Assembly (NCBI GenBank): GCA_943737045.1
Contig: CALSFV010000433.1
Coordinates: 62,001 to 126,000, forward strand
Length of the DNA stretch: 64,000 nt
From: Parapristionchus giblindavisi
Lineage: Eukaryota > Nematoda > Chromadorea > Rhabditida > Diplogasteridae
Direction: 5' to 3'
This document shows, in pieces, positions 24,656-38,725 of the stretch (position 1 is its first letter; every line of letters begins with the position of its first letter). Position numbers and translations under genes: made by a program. The notes below the pieces were generated by a model that did not search any database, was not told the DNA's origin, and saw nothing but the letters and a program-made list of their open reading frames with translations.

Positions 24656-27556
24656 TGGGGTAGCCTCTTGCTTCTGAGTGATTCCCTGGTCGAATCTGGG
24701 GTAACCCCTTGCTTCTGAGTCATACCCTGGTCGAATCTGGGCTAGCCCCTTGCTTCTGAGTGATTCCCTGGTCGAATCTGGGCTAGCCCCTTGCTTCTGA
24801 GTGATTCCCTGGTCGAATCTGGGGTAGCCCCTTGCTTCTGAGTGATACCCTGGTCGAATCTGGGCTAGCCCCTTGCTTCTGAGTGATTCCCTGGTCGAAT
24901 CTGGGCTAGCCCCTTGCTTCTGAGTGATACCCTGGTCGAATCTGGGCTAGCCCCTTGCTTCTGAGTGATTCCCTGGTCGAATCTGGGTTAGCCTCTTGCT
25001 TCTGAGTGATTCCCTGGTCGAATCTGGGGTAGCCCCTTGCTTCTGAGTGATTCCCTGGTCGAATCTGGGCTAGCCCCTTGCTTATGAGTGATACCCTGGT
25101 CGAATCTGGGCTAGCCCCTTGCTTCTGAGTGATTCCCTGGTCGAATCTGGGCTAGCCCCTTGCTTCTGAGCGATTCCCTGGTCGAACCTGGGCTAGCCCC
25201 TTGCTTCTGAGTGATTCCCTGGTCGAATCTGGGCTAGCCTCTTGCTTCTGAGTGATTCCCTGGTCGAATCTGGGCTAGCCTCTTGCTTCTGAGTGATTCC
25301 CTGGTCGAATCTGGGCTAGCCCCTTGCTTCTAAGTGATACCCTGGTCGAATCTGGGCTAGCCCCTCGCTTCTGAGTGATTCCCTGGTCGAATCTGGGCTA
25401 GCCCCTTGCTTCTGAGTGATTCCCTGGTCGAATCTGGGCTAGCCCCTTGCTTCTGAGTGATACCCTGGTCGAATCTGGGCTAGCCCCTTGCTTCTGAGTG
25501 ATACCCTGGTCGAATCTGGGCTAGCCCCTTGCTTCTGAGTGATTCCCTGGTCGAATCTGGGCTAGCCTCTTGCTTCTGAGTGATTCCCTGGTCGAATCTG
25601 GGGTAGCCCCTTGCTTCTGAGTGATTCCCTGGTCGAATCTGGGCTAGCCCCTTGCTTATGAGTGATACCCTGGTCGAATCTGGGCTAGCCCCTTGCTTCT
25701 GAGTGATTCCCTGGTCGAATCTGGGCTAGCCCCTTGCTTCTGAGTGATTCCCTGGTCGAATCTGGGCTAGCCCCTTGCTTCTGAGTGATTCCCTGGTCGA
25801 ATCTGGGCTAGCCTCTTGCTTCTGAGTGATTCCCTGGTCGATTCTGGGCTAGCCCCTTGCTTCTGAGTGATTCCCTGGTCGAATCTGGGGTAGCCCCTTG
25901 CTTCTGAGTGATACCCTGGTCGAATCTGGGCTAGCCCCTTGCTTCTGAGTGATTCCCTGGTCGAATCTGGGCTAGCCCCTTGCTTCTGAGTGATTCCCTG
26001 GTCGAATCTGGGCTAGCCTCTTGCTTCTGAGTGATTCCCTGGTCGAATCTGGGCTAGCCCCTTGCTTCTGAGTGATTCCCTGGTCGAATCTGGGGTAGCC
26101 CCTTGCTTCTGAGTGATACCCTGGTCGAATCTGGGCTAGCCCCTTGCTTCTGAGTGATACCCTGGTCGAATCTGGGCTAGCCCCTTGCTTCTGAGTGATT
26201 CCCTGGTCGAATCTGGGCTAGCCTCTTGCTTCTGAGTGATTCCCTGGTCGAATCTGGGGTAGCCCCTTGCTTCTGAGTGATTCCCTGGTCGAATCTGGGC
26301 TAGCCCCTTGCTTATGAGTGATACCCTGGTCGAATCTGGGCTAGCCCCTTGCTTCTGAGTGATTCCCTGGTCGAATCTGGGCTAGCCCCTTGCTTCTGAG
26401 TGATTCCCTGGTCGAATCTGGGCTAGCCCCTTGCTTCTGAGTGATTCCCTGGTCGAATCTGGGCTAGCCTCTTGCTTCTGAGTGATTCCCTGGTCGATTC
26501 TGGGCTAGCCCCTTGCTTCTGAGTGATTCCCTGGTCGAATCTGGGGTAGCCCCTTGCTTCTGAGTGATACCCTGGTCGAATCTGGGCTAGCCCCTTGCTT
26601 CTGAGTGATTCCCTGGTCGAATCTGGGCTAGCCCCTTGCTTCTGAGTGATTCCCTGGTCGAATCTGGGCTAGCCTCTTGCTTCTGAGTGATTCCCTGGTC
26701 GAATCTGGGCTAGCCCCTTGCTTCTAAGTGATACCCTGGTCGAATCTGGGCTAGCCCCTCGCTTCTGAGTGATTCCCTGGTCGAATCTGGGCTAGCCCCT
26801 TGCTTCTGAGTGATTCCCTGGTCGAATCTGGGCTAGCCCCTTGCTTCTGAGTGATTCCCTGGTCGAATCTGGGGTAGCCCCTTGCTTCTGAGTGATACCC
26901 TGGTCGAATCTGGGCTAGCCCCTTGCTTCTGAGTGATACCCTGGTCGAATCTGGGCTAGCCCCTTGCTTCTGAGTGATTCCCTGGTCGAATCTGGGCTAG
27001 CCTCTTGCTTCTGAGTGATTCCCTGGTCGAATCTGGGGTAGCCCCTTGCTTCTGAGTGATTCCCTGGTCGAATCTGGGCTAGCCCCTTGCTTATGAGTGA
27101 TACCCTGGTCGAATCTGGGCTAGCCCCTTGCTTCTGAGTGATTCCCTGGTCGAATCTGGGCTAGCCCCTTGCTTCTGAGTGATTCCCTGGTCGAATCTGG
27201 GCTAGCCCCTTGCTTCTGAGTGATTCCCTGGTCGAATCTGGGCTAGCCCCTTGCTTCTGAGTGATTCCCTGGTCGAATCTGGGCTAGCCTCTTGCTTCTG
27301 AGTGATTCCCTGGTCGATTCTGGGCTAGCCCCTTGCTTCTGAGTGATTCCCTGGTCGAATCTGGGGTAGCCCCTTGCTTCTGAGTGATACCCTGGTCGAA
27401 TCTGGGCTAGCCCCTTGCTTCTGAGTGATTCCCTGGTCGAATCTGGGCTAGCCCCTTGCTTCTGAGTGATTCCCTGGTCGAATCTGGGCTAGCCCCTTGC
27501 TTCTGAGTGATTCCCTGGTCGAATCTGGGCTAGCCTCTTGCTTCTGAGTGATTCCC

Positions 27557-28997
27557 TGGTCGAATCTGGGCTAGCCCCTGGTCGAATCTGGGCTAGCCCC
27601 TTGCTTCTGAATGATTCCCTGGTCGAATCTGGGCTAGCCTCTTGCTTCTGAGTGATTCCCTGGTCGAATCTGGGCTAGCCTCTTGCTTCTGAGTTATTCC
27701 CTGGTCGAATCTGGGGTAGCCCCTTGCTTCTGAGTGATTCCCTGGTCGAATCTGGGCTAGCCCCTTGCTTCTGAGTGATTCCCTGGTCGAATGTGGGCTA
27801 GCCCCTTGCTTCTGAGTGATTCCCTGGTCGAATCTGGGGTAGCCCCTTGCTTCTGAGTGATTCCCTGGTCGAATCTGGGCTAGCCCCTTGCTTATAAGTG
27901 ATACCCTGGTCGAATCTGGGCTAGCCCCTTGCTTCTGAGTGATTCCCTGGTCGAATCTGGGCTAGCCCCTTGCTTCTGAGCGATTCCCTGGTCGAATCTG
28001 GACTAGCCTCTTGCTTCTGAGTGATTCCCTGGTCGAATCTGGGCTAGCCCCTGGTCGAATCTGGGCTAGCCTCTTGCTTCTGAGTGATTCCCTGGTCGAA
28101 TCTGGGCTAGCCCCTTGCTTCTGAGTGATTCCCTGGTCGAATCTGGGCTAGCCCCTTGCTTCTGAGTGATTCCCTGGTCGAATCTGGGCTAGCCCCTTGC
28201 TTCTGAGTGATTCCCTGGTCGAATCTGGGCTAGCCTCTTGCTTCTGAGTGATTCCCTGGTCGATTCTGGGCTAGCCCCTTGCTTCTGAGTGATTCCCTGG
28301 TCGAATCTGGGGTAGCCCCTTGCTTCTGAGTGATACCCTGGTCGAATCTGGGCTAGCCCCTTGCTTCTGAGTGATTCCCTGGTCGAATCTGGGCTAGCCC
28401 CTTGCTTCTGAGTGATTCCCTGGTCGAATCTGGGCTAGCCCCTTGCTTCTGAGTGATTCCCTGGTCGAATCTGGGCTAGCCTCTTGCTTCTGAGTGATTC
28501 CCTGGTCGAATCTGGGCTAGCCCCTGGTCGAATCTGGGCTAGCCCCTTGCTTCTGAATGATTCCCTGGTCGAATCTGGGCTAGCCTCTTGCTTCTGAGTG
28601 ATTCCCTGGTCGAATCTGGGCTAGCCTCTTGCTTCTGAGTTATTCCCTGGTCGAATCTGGGGTAGCCCCTTGCTTCTGAGTGATTCCCTGGTCGAATCTG
28701 GGCTAGCCCCTTGCTTCTGAGTGATTCCCTGGTCGAATGTGGGCTAGCCCCTTGCTTCTGAGTGATTCCCTGGTCGAATCTGGGGTAGCCCCTTGCTTCT
28801 GAGTGATTCCCTGGTCGAATCTGGGCTAGCCCCTTGCTTATAAGTGATACCCTGGTCGAATCTGGGCTAGCCCCTTGCTTCTGAGTGATTCCCTGGTCGA
28901 ATCTGGGCTAGCCCCTTGCTTCTGAGCGATTCCCTGGTCGAATCTGGACTAGCCTCTTGCTTCTGAGTGATTCCCTGGTCGAATCTGGGCTAGCCCC
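27557..28997. repeat. 946-bp higher-order repeat in the satellite
   Basis: Short units at 27557, 28030, 28503 and 28976 are each 473 bp apart (11 full units plus one short). The contents alternate, so the true repeat is 946 bp. The first and third intervals carry GAGTTATTCC, CGAATGTGGG, CTTATAAG and TGGACTAGCC; the second carries AGCCTCTTG and TCGATTCTGG. Related GAGTTATT and GAATGTGG units reappear between about 29,400 and 29,950 in a rearranged order. Confidence 0.85.
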
Positions 28998-31520
28998 TGG
29001 TCGAATCTGGGCTAGCCCCTTGCTTCTGAGTGATTCCCTGGTCGAATCTGGGCTAGCCCCTTGCTTCTGAGTGATTCCCTGGTCGAATCTGGGCTAGCCC
29101 CTTGCTTCTGAGTGATTCCCTGGTCGAATCTGGGGTAGCCCCTTGCTTCTGAGTGATACCCTGGTCGAATCTGGGCTAGCCCCTTGCTTCTGAGTGATTC
29201 CCTGGTCGAATCTGGGCTAGCCCCTTGCTTCTGAGTGATACCCTGGTCGAATCTGGGCTAGCCCCTTGCTTCTGAGTGATTCCCTGGTCGAATCTGGGTT
29301 AGCCTCTTGCTTCTGAGTGATTCCCTGGTCGAATCTGGGGTAGCCCCTTGCTTCTGAGTGATTCCCTGGTCGAATCTGGGCTAGCCTCTTGCTTCTGAGT
29401 GATTCCCTGGTCGAATCTGGGCTAGCCTCTTGCTTCTGAGTTATTCCCTGGTCGAATCTGGGCTAGCCTCTTGCTTCTGAGTGATTCCCTGGTCGAATCT
29501 GGGTTAGCCTCTTGCTTCTGAGTGATTCCCTGGTCGAATCTGGGGTAGCCCCTTGCTTCTGAGTGATTCCCTGGTCGAATCTGGGCTAGCCTCTTGCTTC
29601 TGAGTGATTCCCTGGTCGAATCTGGGCTAGCCTCTTGCTTCTGAGTTATTCCCTGGTCGAATCTGGGCTAGCCTCTTGCTTCTGAGTGATTCCCTGGTCG
29701 AATCTGGGCTAGCCTCTTGCTTCTGAGTTATTCCCTGGTCGAATCTGGGGTAGCCCCTTGCTTCTGAGTGATTCCCTGGTCGAATCTGGGCTAGCCCCTT
29801 GCTTCTGAGTGATTCCCTGGTCGAATCTGGGGTAGCCCCTTGCTTCTGAGTGATTCCCTGGTCGAATCTGGGCTAGCCCCTTGCTTCTGAGTGATTCCCT
29901 GGTCGAATGTGGGCTAGCCCCTTGCTTCTGAGTGATTCCCTGGTCGAATCTGGGCTAGCCCCTTGCTTATAAGTGATACCCTGGTCGAATCTGGGCTAGC
30001 CCCTTGCTTCTGAGTGATTCCCTGGTCGAATCTGGGCTAGCCCCTTGCTTCTGAGCGATTCCCTGGTCGAATCTGGACTAGCCTCTTGCTTCTGAGTGAT
30101 TCCCTGGTCGAATCTGGGCTAGCCCCTGGTCGAATCTGGGCTAGCCCCTTGCTTCTGAGTGATTCCCTGGTCGAATCTGGGCTAGCCCCTTGCTTCTGAG
30201 TGATTCCCTGGTCGAATCTGGGCTAGCCCCTTGCTTCTGAGTGATTCCCTGGTCGAATCTGGGGTAGCCCCTTGCTTCTGAGTGATACCCTGGTCGAATC
30301 TGGGCTAGCCCCTTGCTTCTGAGTGATTCCCTGGTCGAATCTGGGCTAGCCCCTTGCTTCTGAGTGATACCCTGGTCGAATCTGGGCTAGCCCCTTGCTT
30401 CTGAGTGATTCCCTGGTCGAATCTGGGTTAGCCTCTTGCTTCTGAGTGATTCCCTGGTCGAATCTGGGGTAGCCCCTTGCTTCTGAGTGATTCCCTGGTC
30501 GAATCTGGGCTAGCCCCTTGCTTATGAGTGATACCCTGGTCGAATCTGGGCTAGCCCCTTGCTTCTGAGTGATTCCCTGGTCGAATCTGGGCTAGCCCCT
30601 TGTTTCTGAGCGATTCCCTGGTCGAACCTGGGCTAGCCCCTTGCTTCTGAGTGATTCCCTGGTCGAATATGGGCTAGCCTCTTGCTTCTGAGTGATTCCC
30701 TGGTCGAATCTGGGCTAGCCTCTTGCTTCTGAGTGATTCCCTGGTCGAATCTGGGCTAGCCCCTTGCTTCTAAGTGATACCCTGGTCGAATCTGGGCTAG
30801 CCCCTCGCTTCTGAGTGATTCCCTGGTCGAATCTGGGCTAGCCCCTTGCTTCTGAGTGATTCCCTGGTCGAATCTGGGCTAGCCCCTTGCTTCTGAGTGA
30901 TTCCCTGGTCGAATCTGGGGTAGCCCCTTGCTTCTGAGTGATACCCTGGTCGAATCTGGGCTAGCCCCTTGCTTCTGAGTGATACCCTGGTCGAATCTGG
31001 GCTAGCCCCTTGCTTCTGAGTGATTCCCTGGTCGAATCTGGGCTAGCCTCTTGCTTCTGAGTGATTCCCTGGTCGAATCTGGGGTAGCCCCTTGCTTCTG
31101 AGTGATTCCCTGGTCGAATCTGGGCTAGCCCCTTGCTTATGAGTGATACCCTGGTCGAATCTGGGCTAGCCCCTTGCTTCTGAGTGATTCCCTGGTCGAA
31201 TCTGGGCTAGCCCCTTGCTTCTGAGTGATTCCCTGGTCGAATCTGGGCTAGCCTCTTGCTTCTGAGTGATTCCCTGGTCGATTCTGGGCTAGCCCCTTGC
31301 TTCTGAGTGATTCCCTGGTCGAATCTGGGGTAGCCCCTTGCTTCTGAGTGATACCCTGGTCGAATCTGGGCTAGCCCCTTGCTTCTGAGTGATTCCCTGG
31401 TCGAATCTGGGCTAGCACCTTGCTTCTGAGTGATTCCCTGGTCGAATCTGGGCTAGCCCCTTGCTTCTGAGTGATTCCCTGGTCGAATCTGGGCTAGCCT
31501 CTTGCTTCTGAGTGATTCCC

Positions 31521-34500
31521 TGGTCGAATCTGGGCTAGCCCCTGGTCGAATCTGGGCTAGCCCCTTGCTTCTGAGTGATTCCCTGGTCGAATCTGGGCTA
31601 GCCTCTTGCTTCTGAGTGATTCCCTGGTCGAATCTGGGGTAGCCCCTTGCTTCTGAGTGATTCCCTGGTCGAATCTGGGCTAGCCCCTTGCTTATGAGTG
31701 ATACCCTGGTCGAATCTGGGCTAGCCCCTTGCTTCTGAGTGATTCCCTGGTCGAATCTGGGCTAGCCCCTTGCTTCTGAGTGATTCCCTGGTCGAATCTG
31801 GGCTAGCCCCTTGCTTCTGAGTGATTCCCTGGTCGAATCTGGGCTAGCCTCTTGCTTCTGAGTGATTCCCTGGTCGATTCTGGGCTAGCCCCTTGCTTCT
31901 GAGTGATTCCCTGGTCGAATCTGGGGTAGCCCCTTGCTTCTGAGTGATACCCTGGTCGAATCTGGGCTAGCCCCTTGCTTCTGAGTGATTTCCTGGTCGA
32001 ATCTGGGCTAGCCCCTTGCTTCTGAGTGATTCCCTGGTCGAATCTGGGCTAGCCCCTTGCTTCTGAGTGATTCCCTGGTCGAATCTGGGCTAGCCTCTTG
32101 CTTCTGAGTGATTCCCTGGTCGAATCTGGGCTAGCCCCTGGTCGAATCTGGGCTAGCCCCTTGCTTCTGAATGATTCCCTGGTCGAATCTGGGCTAGCCT
32201 CTTGCTTCTGAGTGATTCCCTGGTCGAATCTGGGCTAGCCTCTTGCTTCTGAGTGATTCCCTGGTCGAAACTGGGGTAGCCCCTTGCTTCTGAGTGATTC
32301 CCTGGTCGAATCTGGGCTAGCCCCTTGCTTCTGAGTGATTCCCTGGTCGAATCTGGGCTAGCCCCTTGCTTCTGAGTGATACCCTGGTCGAATCTGGGCT
32401 AGCCCCTTGCTTCTGAGTGATTCCCTGGTCGAATCTGGGCTAGCCCCTTGCTTCTGAGTGATACCCTGGTCGAATCTGGGCTAGCCCCTTGCTTCTGAGT
32501 GATTCCCTGGTCGAATCTGGGTTAGCCTCTTGCTTCTGAGTGATTCCCTGGTCGAATCTGGGCTAGCCCCTTGCTTCTGAGTGATTCCCTGGTCGAATCT
32601 GGGCTAGCCCCTTGCTTCTGAGTGATACCCTGGTCGAATCTGGGCTAGCCCCTTGCTTCTGAGTGATTCCCTGGTCGAATCTGGGCTAGCCCCTTGCTTC
32701 TGAGTGATTCCCTGGTCGAATCTGGGCTAGCCTCTTGCTTCCGAGTGATTCCCTGGTCGAATCTGGGGTAGCCCCTTGCTTCTGAGTGATTCCCTGGTCG
32801 AATCTGGGCTAGCCCCTTGCTTATAAGTGATACCCTGGTCGAATCTGGGCTAGCCCCTTGCTTCTGAGTGATTCCCTGGTCGAATCTGGGCTAGCCCCTT
32901 GCTTCTGAGTGATTCCCTGGTTGAATCTGGTGTAACCCCTTGCTTCTGAGTGATACCCTGGTCGAATCTGGGCTAGCCCCTTGCTTCTGAGCGATTCCCT
33001 GGTCGAATCTGGGCTAGCCCCTTGCTTCTGAGTGATTCCCTGGTTGAATCTGGGCTAGCCCCTTGCTTCTGAGTGATTCCCTGGTCGAATCTGGGCTAGC
33101 CCCTTGCTTCTGAGCGATTCCCTGGTCGAATCTGGACTAGCCTCTTGCTTCTGAGTGATTCCCTGGTCGAATCTGGGCTAGCCCCTTGCTTCTGAGTGAT
33201 TCCCTGGTCGAATCTGGGCTAGCCCCTTGCTTCTGAGTGATACCCTGGTCGAATCTGGGCTAGCCCCTTGCTTCTGAGTGATTCCCTGGTCGAATCTGGG
33301 CTAGCCCCTTGCTTCTGAGTGATTCCCTGGTCGAATCTGGGCTAGCCTCTTGCTTCCGAGTGATTCCCTGGTCGAATCTGGGGTAGCCCCTTGCTTCTGA
33401 GTGATTCCCTGGTCGAATCTGGGCTAGCCCCTTGCTTATAAGTGATACCCTGGTCGAATCTGGGCTAGCCCCTTGCTTCTGAGTGATTCCCTGGTCGAAT
33501 CTGGGCTAGCCCCTTGCTTCTGAGCGATTCCCTGGTCGAATCTGGACTAGCCTCTTGCTTCTGAGTGATTCCCTGGTCGAATCTGGGCTAGCCCCTTGCT
33601 TCTGAGTGATTCCCTGGTCGAATCTGGGCTAGCCCCTTGCTTCTGAGTGATACCCTGATCGAATCTGGGCTAGCCCCTTGCTTCTGAGTGATTCCCTGGT
33701 CGAATCTGGGCTAGCCCCTTGCTTCTGAGTGATTCCCTGGTCGAATCTGGGCTAGCCTCTTGCTTCTGAGTGATTCCCTGGTCGAATCTGGGGTAGCCCC
33801 TTGCTTCTGAGCGATTCCCTGGTCGAATCTGGGCTAGCCCCTTGCTTATAAGTGATACCCTGGTCGAATCTGGGCTAGCCCCTTGCTTCTGAGTGATTCC
33901 CTGGTCGAATCTGGGCTAGCCCCTTGCTTCTGAGTGATTCCCTGGTCGAATCTGGGGTAGCCCCTTGCTTCTGAGCGATTCCCTGGTCGAATCTGGGCTA
34001 GCCCCTTGCTTATAAGTGATACCCTGGTCGAATCTGGGCTAGCCCCTTGCTTCTGAGTGATTCCCTGGTCGAATCTGGGCTAGCCCCTTGCTTCTGAGTG
34101 ATACCCTGGTCGAATCTGGGCTAGCCCCTTGCTTCTGAGTGATTCCCTGGTCGAATCTGGGCTAGCCCCTTGCTTCTGAGTGATACCCTGGTCGAATCTG
34201 GGCTAGCCCCTTGCTTCTGAGTGATTCCCTGGTCGAATCTGGGTTAGCCTCTTGCTTCTGAGTGATTCCCTGGTCGAATCTGGGGTAGCCCCTTGCTTCT
34301 GAGTGATTCCCTGGTCGAATCTGGGGTAGCCCCTTGCTTCTGAGTGATACCCTGGTCGAATCTGGGCTAGCCCCTTGCTTCTGAGTGATTCCCTGGTCGA
34401 ATCTGGGCTAGCCCCTTGCTTCTGAGTGATACCCTGGTCGAATCTGGGCTAGCCCCTTGCTTCTGAGTGATTTCCTGGTCGAATCTGGGTTAGCCTCTTG

Positions 34501-37500
34501 CTTCTGAGTGATTCCCTGGTCGAATCTGGGGTAGCCCCTGGCTTCTGAGTGATTCCCTGGTCGAATCTGGGCTAGCCCCTTGCTTATGAGTGATACCCTG
34601 GTCGAATCTGGGCTAGCCCCTTGCTTCTGAGTGATTCCCTGGTCGAATCTGGGCTAGCCCCTTGCTTATAAGTGATACCCTGGTCGAATCTGGGCTAGCC
34701 CCTTGCTTCTGAGTGATTCCCTGGTCGAATCTGGGCTAGCCCCTTGCTTCTGAGTGATTCCCTGGTCGAATCTGGGCTAGCCCCTTGCTTCTGAGCGATT
34801 CCCTGGTCGAATCTGGGCTAGCCCCTTGCTTCTGAGTGATTCCCTGGTCGAATCTGGGCTAGCCCCTTGCTTCTGAGTGATACCCTGGTCGAATCTGGGC
34901 TAGCCCCTTGCTTCTGAGTGATTCCCTGGTCGAATCTGGGCTAGCCCCTTGCTTCTGAGTGATTCCCTGGTCGAATCTGGGCTAGCCCCTTGCTTCTGAG
35001 TGATTCCCTGGTTGAATCTGGTGTAACCCCTTGCTTCTGAGTGATACCCTGGTCGAATCTGGGCTAGCCCCTTGCTTCTGAGTGATTCCCTGGTCGAATC
35101 TGGGCTAGCCCCTTGCTTCTGAGTGATTCCCTGGTCGAATCTGGGCTAGCCCCTTGCTTCTGAGCGATTCCCTGGTCGAATCTGGACTAGCCTCTTGCTT
35201 CTGAGTGATTCCCTGGTCGAATCTGGGCTAGCCCCTTGCTTCTGAGTGATTCCCTGGTCGAATCTGGGCTAGCCTCTTGCTTCTGAGTGATTCCCTGGTC
35301 GAATCTGGGCTAGCCCCTGGTCGAATCTGGGCTAGCCCCTTGCTTCTGAGTGATTCCCTGGTCGAATCTGGGCTAGCCTCTTGCTTCTGAGTGATTCCCT
35401 GGTCGAATCTGGGGTAGCCCCTTGCTTCTGAGTGATTCCCTGGTCGAATCTGGGCTAGCCCCTTGCTTATGAGTGATACCCTGGTCGAATCTGGGCTAGC
35501 CCCTTGCTTCTGAGTGATTCCCTGGTCGAATCTGGGCTAGCCCCTTGCTTCTGAGTGATTCCCTGGTCGAATCTGGGCTAGCCCCTTGCTTCTGAGTGAT
35601 TCCCTGGTCGAATCTGGGCTAGCCTCTTGCTTCTGAGTGATTCCCTGGTCGATTCTGGGCTAGCCCCTTGCTTCTGAGTGATTCCCTGGTCGAATCTGGG
35701 GTAGCCCCTTGCTTCTGAGTGATACCCTGGTCGAATCTGGGCTAGCCCCTTGCTTCTGAGTGATTTCCTGGTCGAATCTGGGCTAGCCCCTTGCTTCTGA
35801 GTGATTCCCTGGTCGAATCTGGGCTAGCCCCTTGCTTCTGAGTGATTCCCTGGTCGAATCTGGGCTAGCCTCTTGCTTCTGAGTGATTCCCTGGTCGAAT
35901 CTGGGCTAGCCCCTGGTCGAATCTGGGCTAGCCCCTTGCTTCTGAATGATTCCCTGGTCGAATCTGGGCTAGCCTCTTGCTTCTGAGTGATTCCCTGGTC
36001 GAATCTGGGCTAGCCTCTTGCTTCTGAGTGATTCCCTGGTCGAAACTGGGGTAGCCCCTTGCTTCTGAGTGATTCCCTGGTCGAATCTGGGCTAGCCCCT
36101 TGCTTCTGAGTGATTCCCTGGTCGAATCTGGGCTAGCCCCTTGCTTCTGAGTGATTCCCTGGTCGAATCTGGGGTAGCCCCTTGCTTCTGAGTGATTCCC
36201 TGGTCGAATCTGGGCTAGCCCCTTGCTTATAAGTGATACCCTGGTCGAATCTGGGCTAGCCCCTTGCTTCTGAGTGATTCCCTGGTCGAATCTGGGCTAG
36301 CCCCTTGCTTCTGAGCGATTCCCTGGTCGAATCTGGACTAGCCTCTTGCTTCTGAGTGATTCCCTGGTCGAATCTGGGCTAGCCCCTTGCTTCTGAGTGA
36401 TTCCCTGGTCGAATCTGGGCTAGCCCCTTGCTTCTGAGTGATACCCTGGTCGAATCTGGGCTAGCCCCTTGCTTCTGAGTGATTCCCTGGTCGAATCTGG
36501 GCTAGCCCCTTGCTTCTGAGTGATTCCCTGGTCGAATCTGGGCTAGCCTCTTGCTTCCGAGTGATTCCCTGGTCGAATCTGGGGTAGCCCCTTGCTTCTG
36601 AGTGATTCCCTGGTCGAATCTGGGCTAGCCCCTTGCTTATAAGTGATACCCTGGTCGAATCTGGGCTAGCCCCTTGCTTCTGAGTGATTCCCTGGTCGAA
36701 TCTGGGCTAGCCCCTTGCTTCTGAGCGATTCCCTGGTCGAATCTGGACTAGCCTCTTGCTTCTGAGTGATTCCCTGGTCGAATCTGGGCTAGCCCCTTGC
36801 TTCTGAGTGATTCCCTGGTCGAATCTGGGCTAGCCCCTTGCTTCTGAGTGATACCCTGATCGAATCTGGGCTAGCCCCTTGCTTCTGAGTGATTCCCTGG
36901 TCGAATCTGGGCTAGCCCCTTGCTTCTGAGTGATTCCCTGGTCGAATCTGGGCTAGCCTCTTGCTTCTGAGTGATTCCCTGGTCGAATCTGGGGTAGCCC
37001 CTTGCTTCTGAGCGATTCCCTGGTCGAATCTGGGCTAGCCCCTTGCTTCTGAGTGATTCCCTGGTCGAATCTGGGCTAGCCCCTTGCTTCTGAGTGATAC
37101 CCTGATCGAATCTGGGCTAGCCCCTTGCTTCTGAGTGATTCCCTGGTCGAATCTGGGCTAGCCCCTTGCTTCTGAGTGATTCCCTGGTCGAATCTGGGCT
37201 AGCCTCTTGCTTCTGAGTGATTCCCTGGTCGAATCTGGGGTAGCCCCTTGCTTCTGAGCGATTCCCTGGTCGAATCTGGGCTAGCCCCTTGCTTATAAGT
37301 GATACCCTGGTCGAATCTGGGCTAGCCCCTTGCTTCTGAGTGATTCCCTGGTCGAATCTGGGCTAGCCCCTTGCTTCTGAGTGATTCCCTGGTCGAATCT
37401 GGGGTAGCCCCTTGCTTCTGAGCGATTCCCTGGTCGAATCTGGGCTAGCCCCTTGCTTATAAGTGATACCCTGGTCGAATCTGGGCTAGCCCCTTGCTTC

Positions 37501-38725
37501 TGAGTGATTCCCTGGTCGAATCTGGGCTAGCCCCTTGCTTCTGAGTGATACCCTGGTCGAATCTGGGCTAGCCCCTTGCTTCTGAGTGATTCCCTGGTCG
37601 AATCTGGGCTAGCCCCTTGCTTCTGAGTGATACCCTGGTCGAATCTGGGCTAGCCCCTTGCTTCTGAGTGATTCCCTGGTCGAATCTGGGTTAGCCTCTT
37701 GCTTCTGAGTGATTCCCTGGTCGAATCTGGGGTAGCCCCTTGCTTCTGAGTGATTCCCTGGTCGAATCTGGGGTAGCCCCTTGCTTCTGAGTGATACCCT
37801 GGTCGAATCTGGGCTAGCCCCTTGCTTCTGAGTGATTCCCTGGTCGAATCTGGGCTAGCCCCTTGCTTCTGAGTGATACCCTGGTCGAATCTGGGCTAGC
37901 CCCTTGCTTCTGAGTGATTTCCTGGTCGAATCTGGGTTAGCCTCTTGCTTCTGAGTGATTCCCTGGTCGAATCTGGGGTAGCCCCTGGCTTCTGAGTGAT
38001 TCCCTGGTCGAATCTGGGCTAGCCCCTTGCTTATGAGTGATACCCTGGTCGAATCTGGGCTAGCCCCTTGCTTCTGAGTGATTCCCTGGTCGAATCTGGG
38101 CTAGCCCCTTGCTTATAAGTGATACCCTGGTCGAATCTGGGCTAGCCCCTTGCTTCTGAGTGATTCCCTGGTCGAATCTGGGCTAGCCCCTTGCTTCTGA
38201 GTGATTCCCTGGTCGAATCTGGGCTAGCCCCTTGCTTCTGAGCGATTCCCTGGTCGAATCTGGGCTAGCCCCTTGCTTCTGAGTGATTCCCTGGTCGAAT
38301 CTGGGCTAGCCCCTTGCTTCTGAGTGATACCCTGGTCGAATCTGGGCTAGCCCCTTGCTTCTGAGTGATTCCCTGGTCGAATCTGGGCTAGCCCCTTGCT
38401 TCTGAGTGATTCCCTGGTCGAATCTGGGCTAGCCCCTTGCTTCTGAGTGATTCCCTGGTTGAATCTGGGCTAGCCCCTTGCTTCTGAGTGATTCCCTGGT
38501 CGAATCTGGGCTAGCCTCTTGCTTCTGAGTGATTCCCTGGTCGAATCTGGGCTAGCCCCTGGTCGAATCTGGGCTAGCCCCTTGCTTCTGAATGATTCCC
38601 TGGTCGAATCTGGGCTAGCCTCTTGCTTCTGAGTGATTCCCTGGTCGAATCTGGGCTAGCCTCTTGCTTCTGAGTGATTCCCTGGTCGAAACTGGGGTAG
38701 CCCCTTGCTTCTGAGTGATTCCCTG
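31521..38725. repeat. 3,775-bp duplication with a third partial copy
   Basis: The pair of short units at 31521 and 32117 (596 bp apart) recurs at 35296 and 35892, an offset of 3,775 bp. The rare CGAAACTGG unit at 32262 recurs at 36037 (same offset) and again at 38683. The GATTTCC unit at 31987 recurs at 35762. A third copy follows the short unit at 38538, 2,646 bp after the second. The limits of each copy were not traced unit by unit. Confidence 0.82.
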
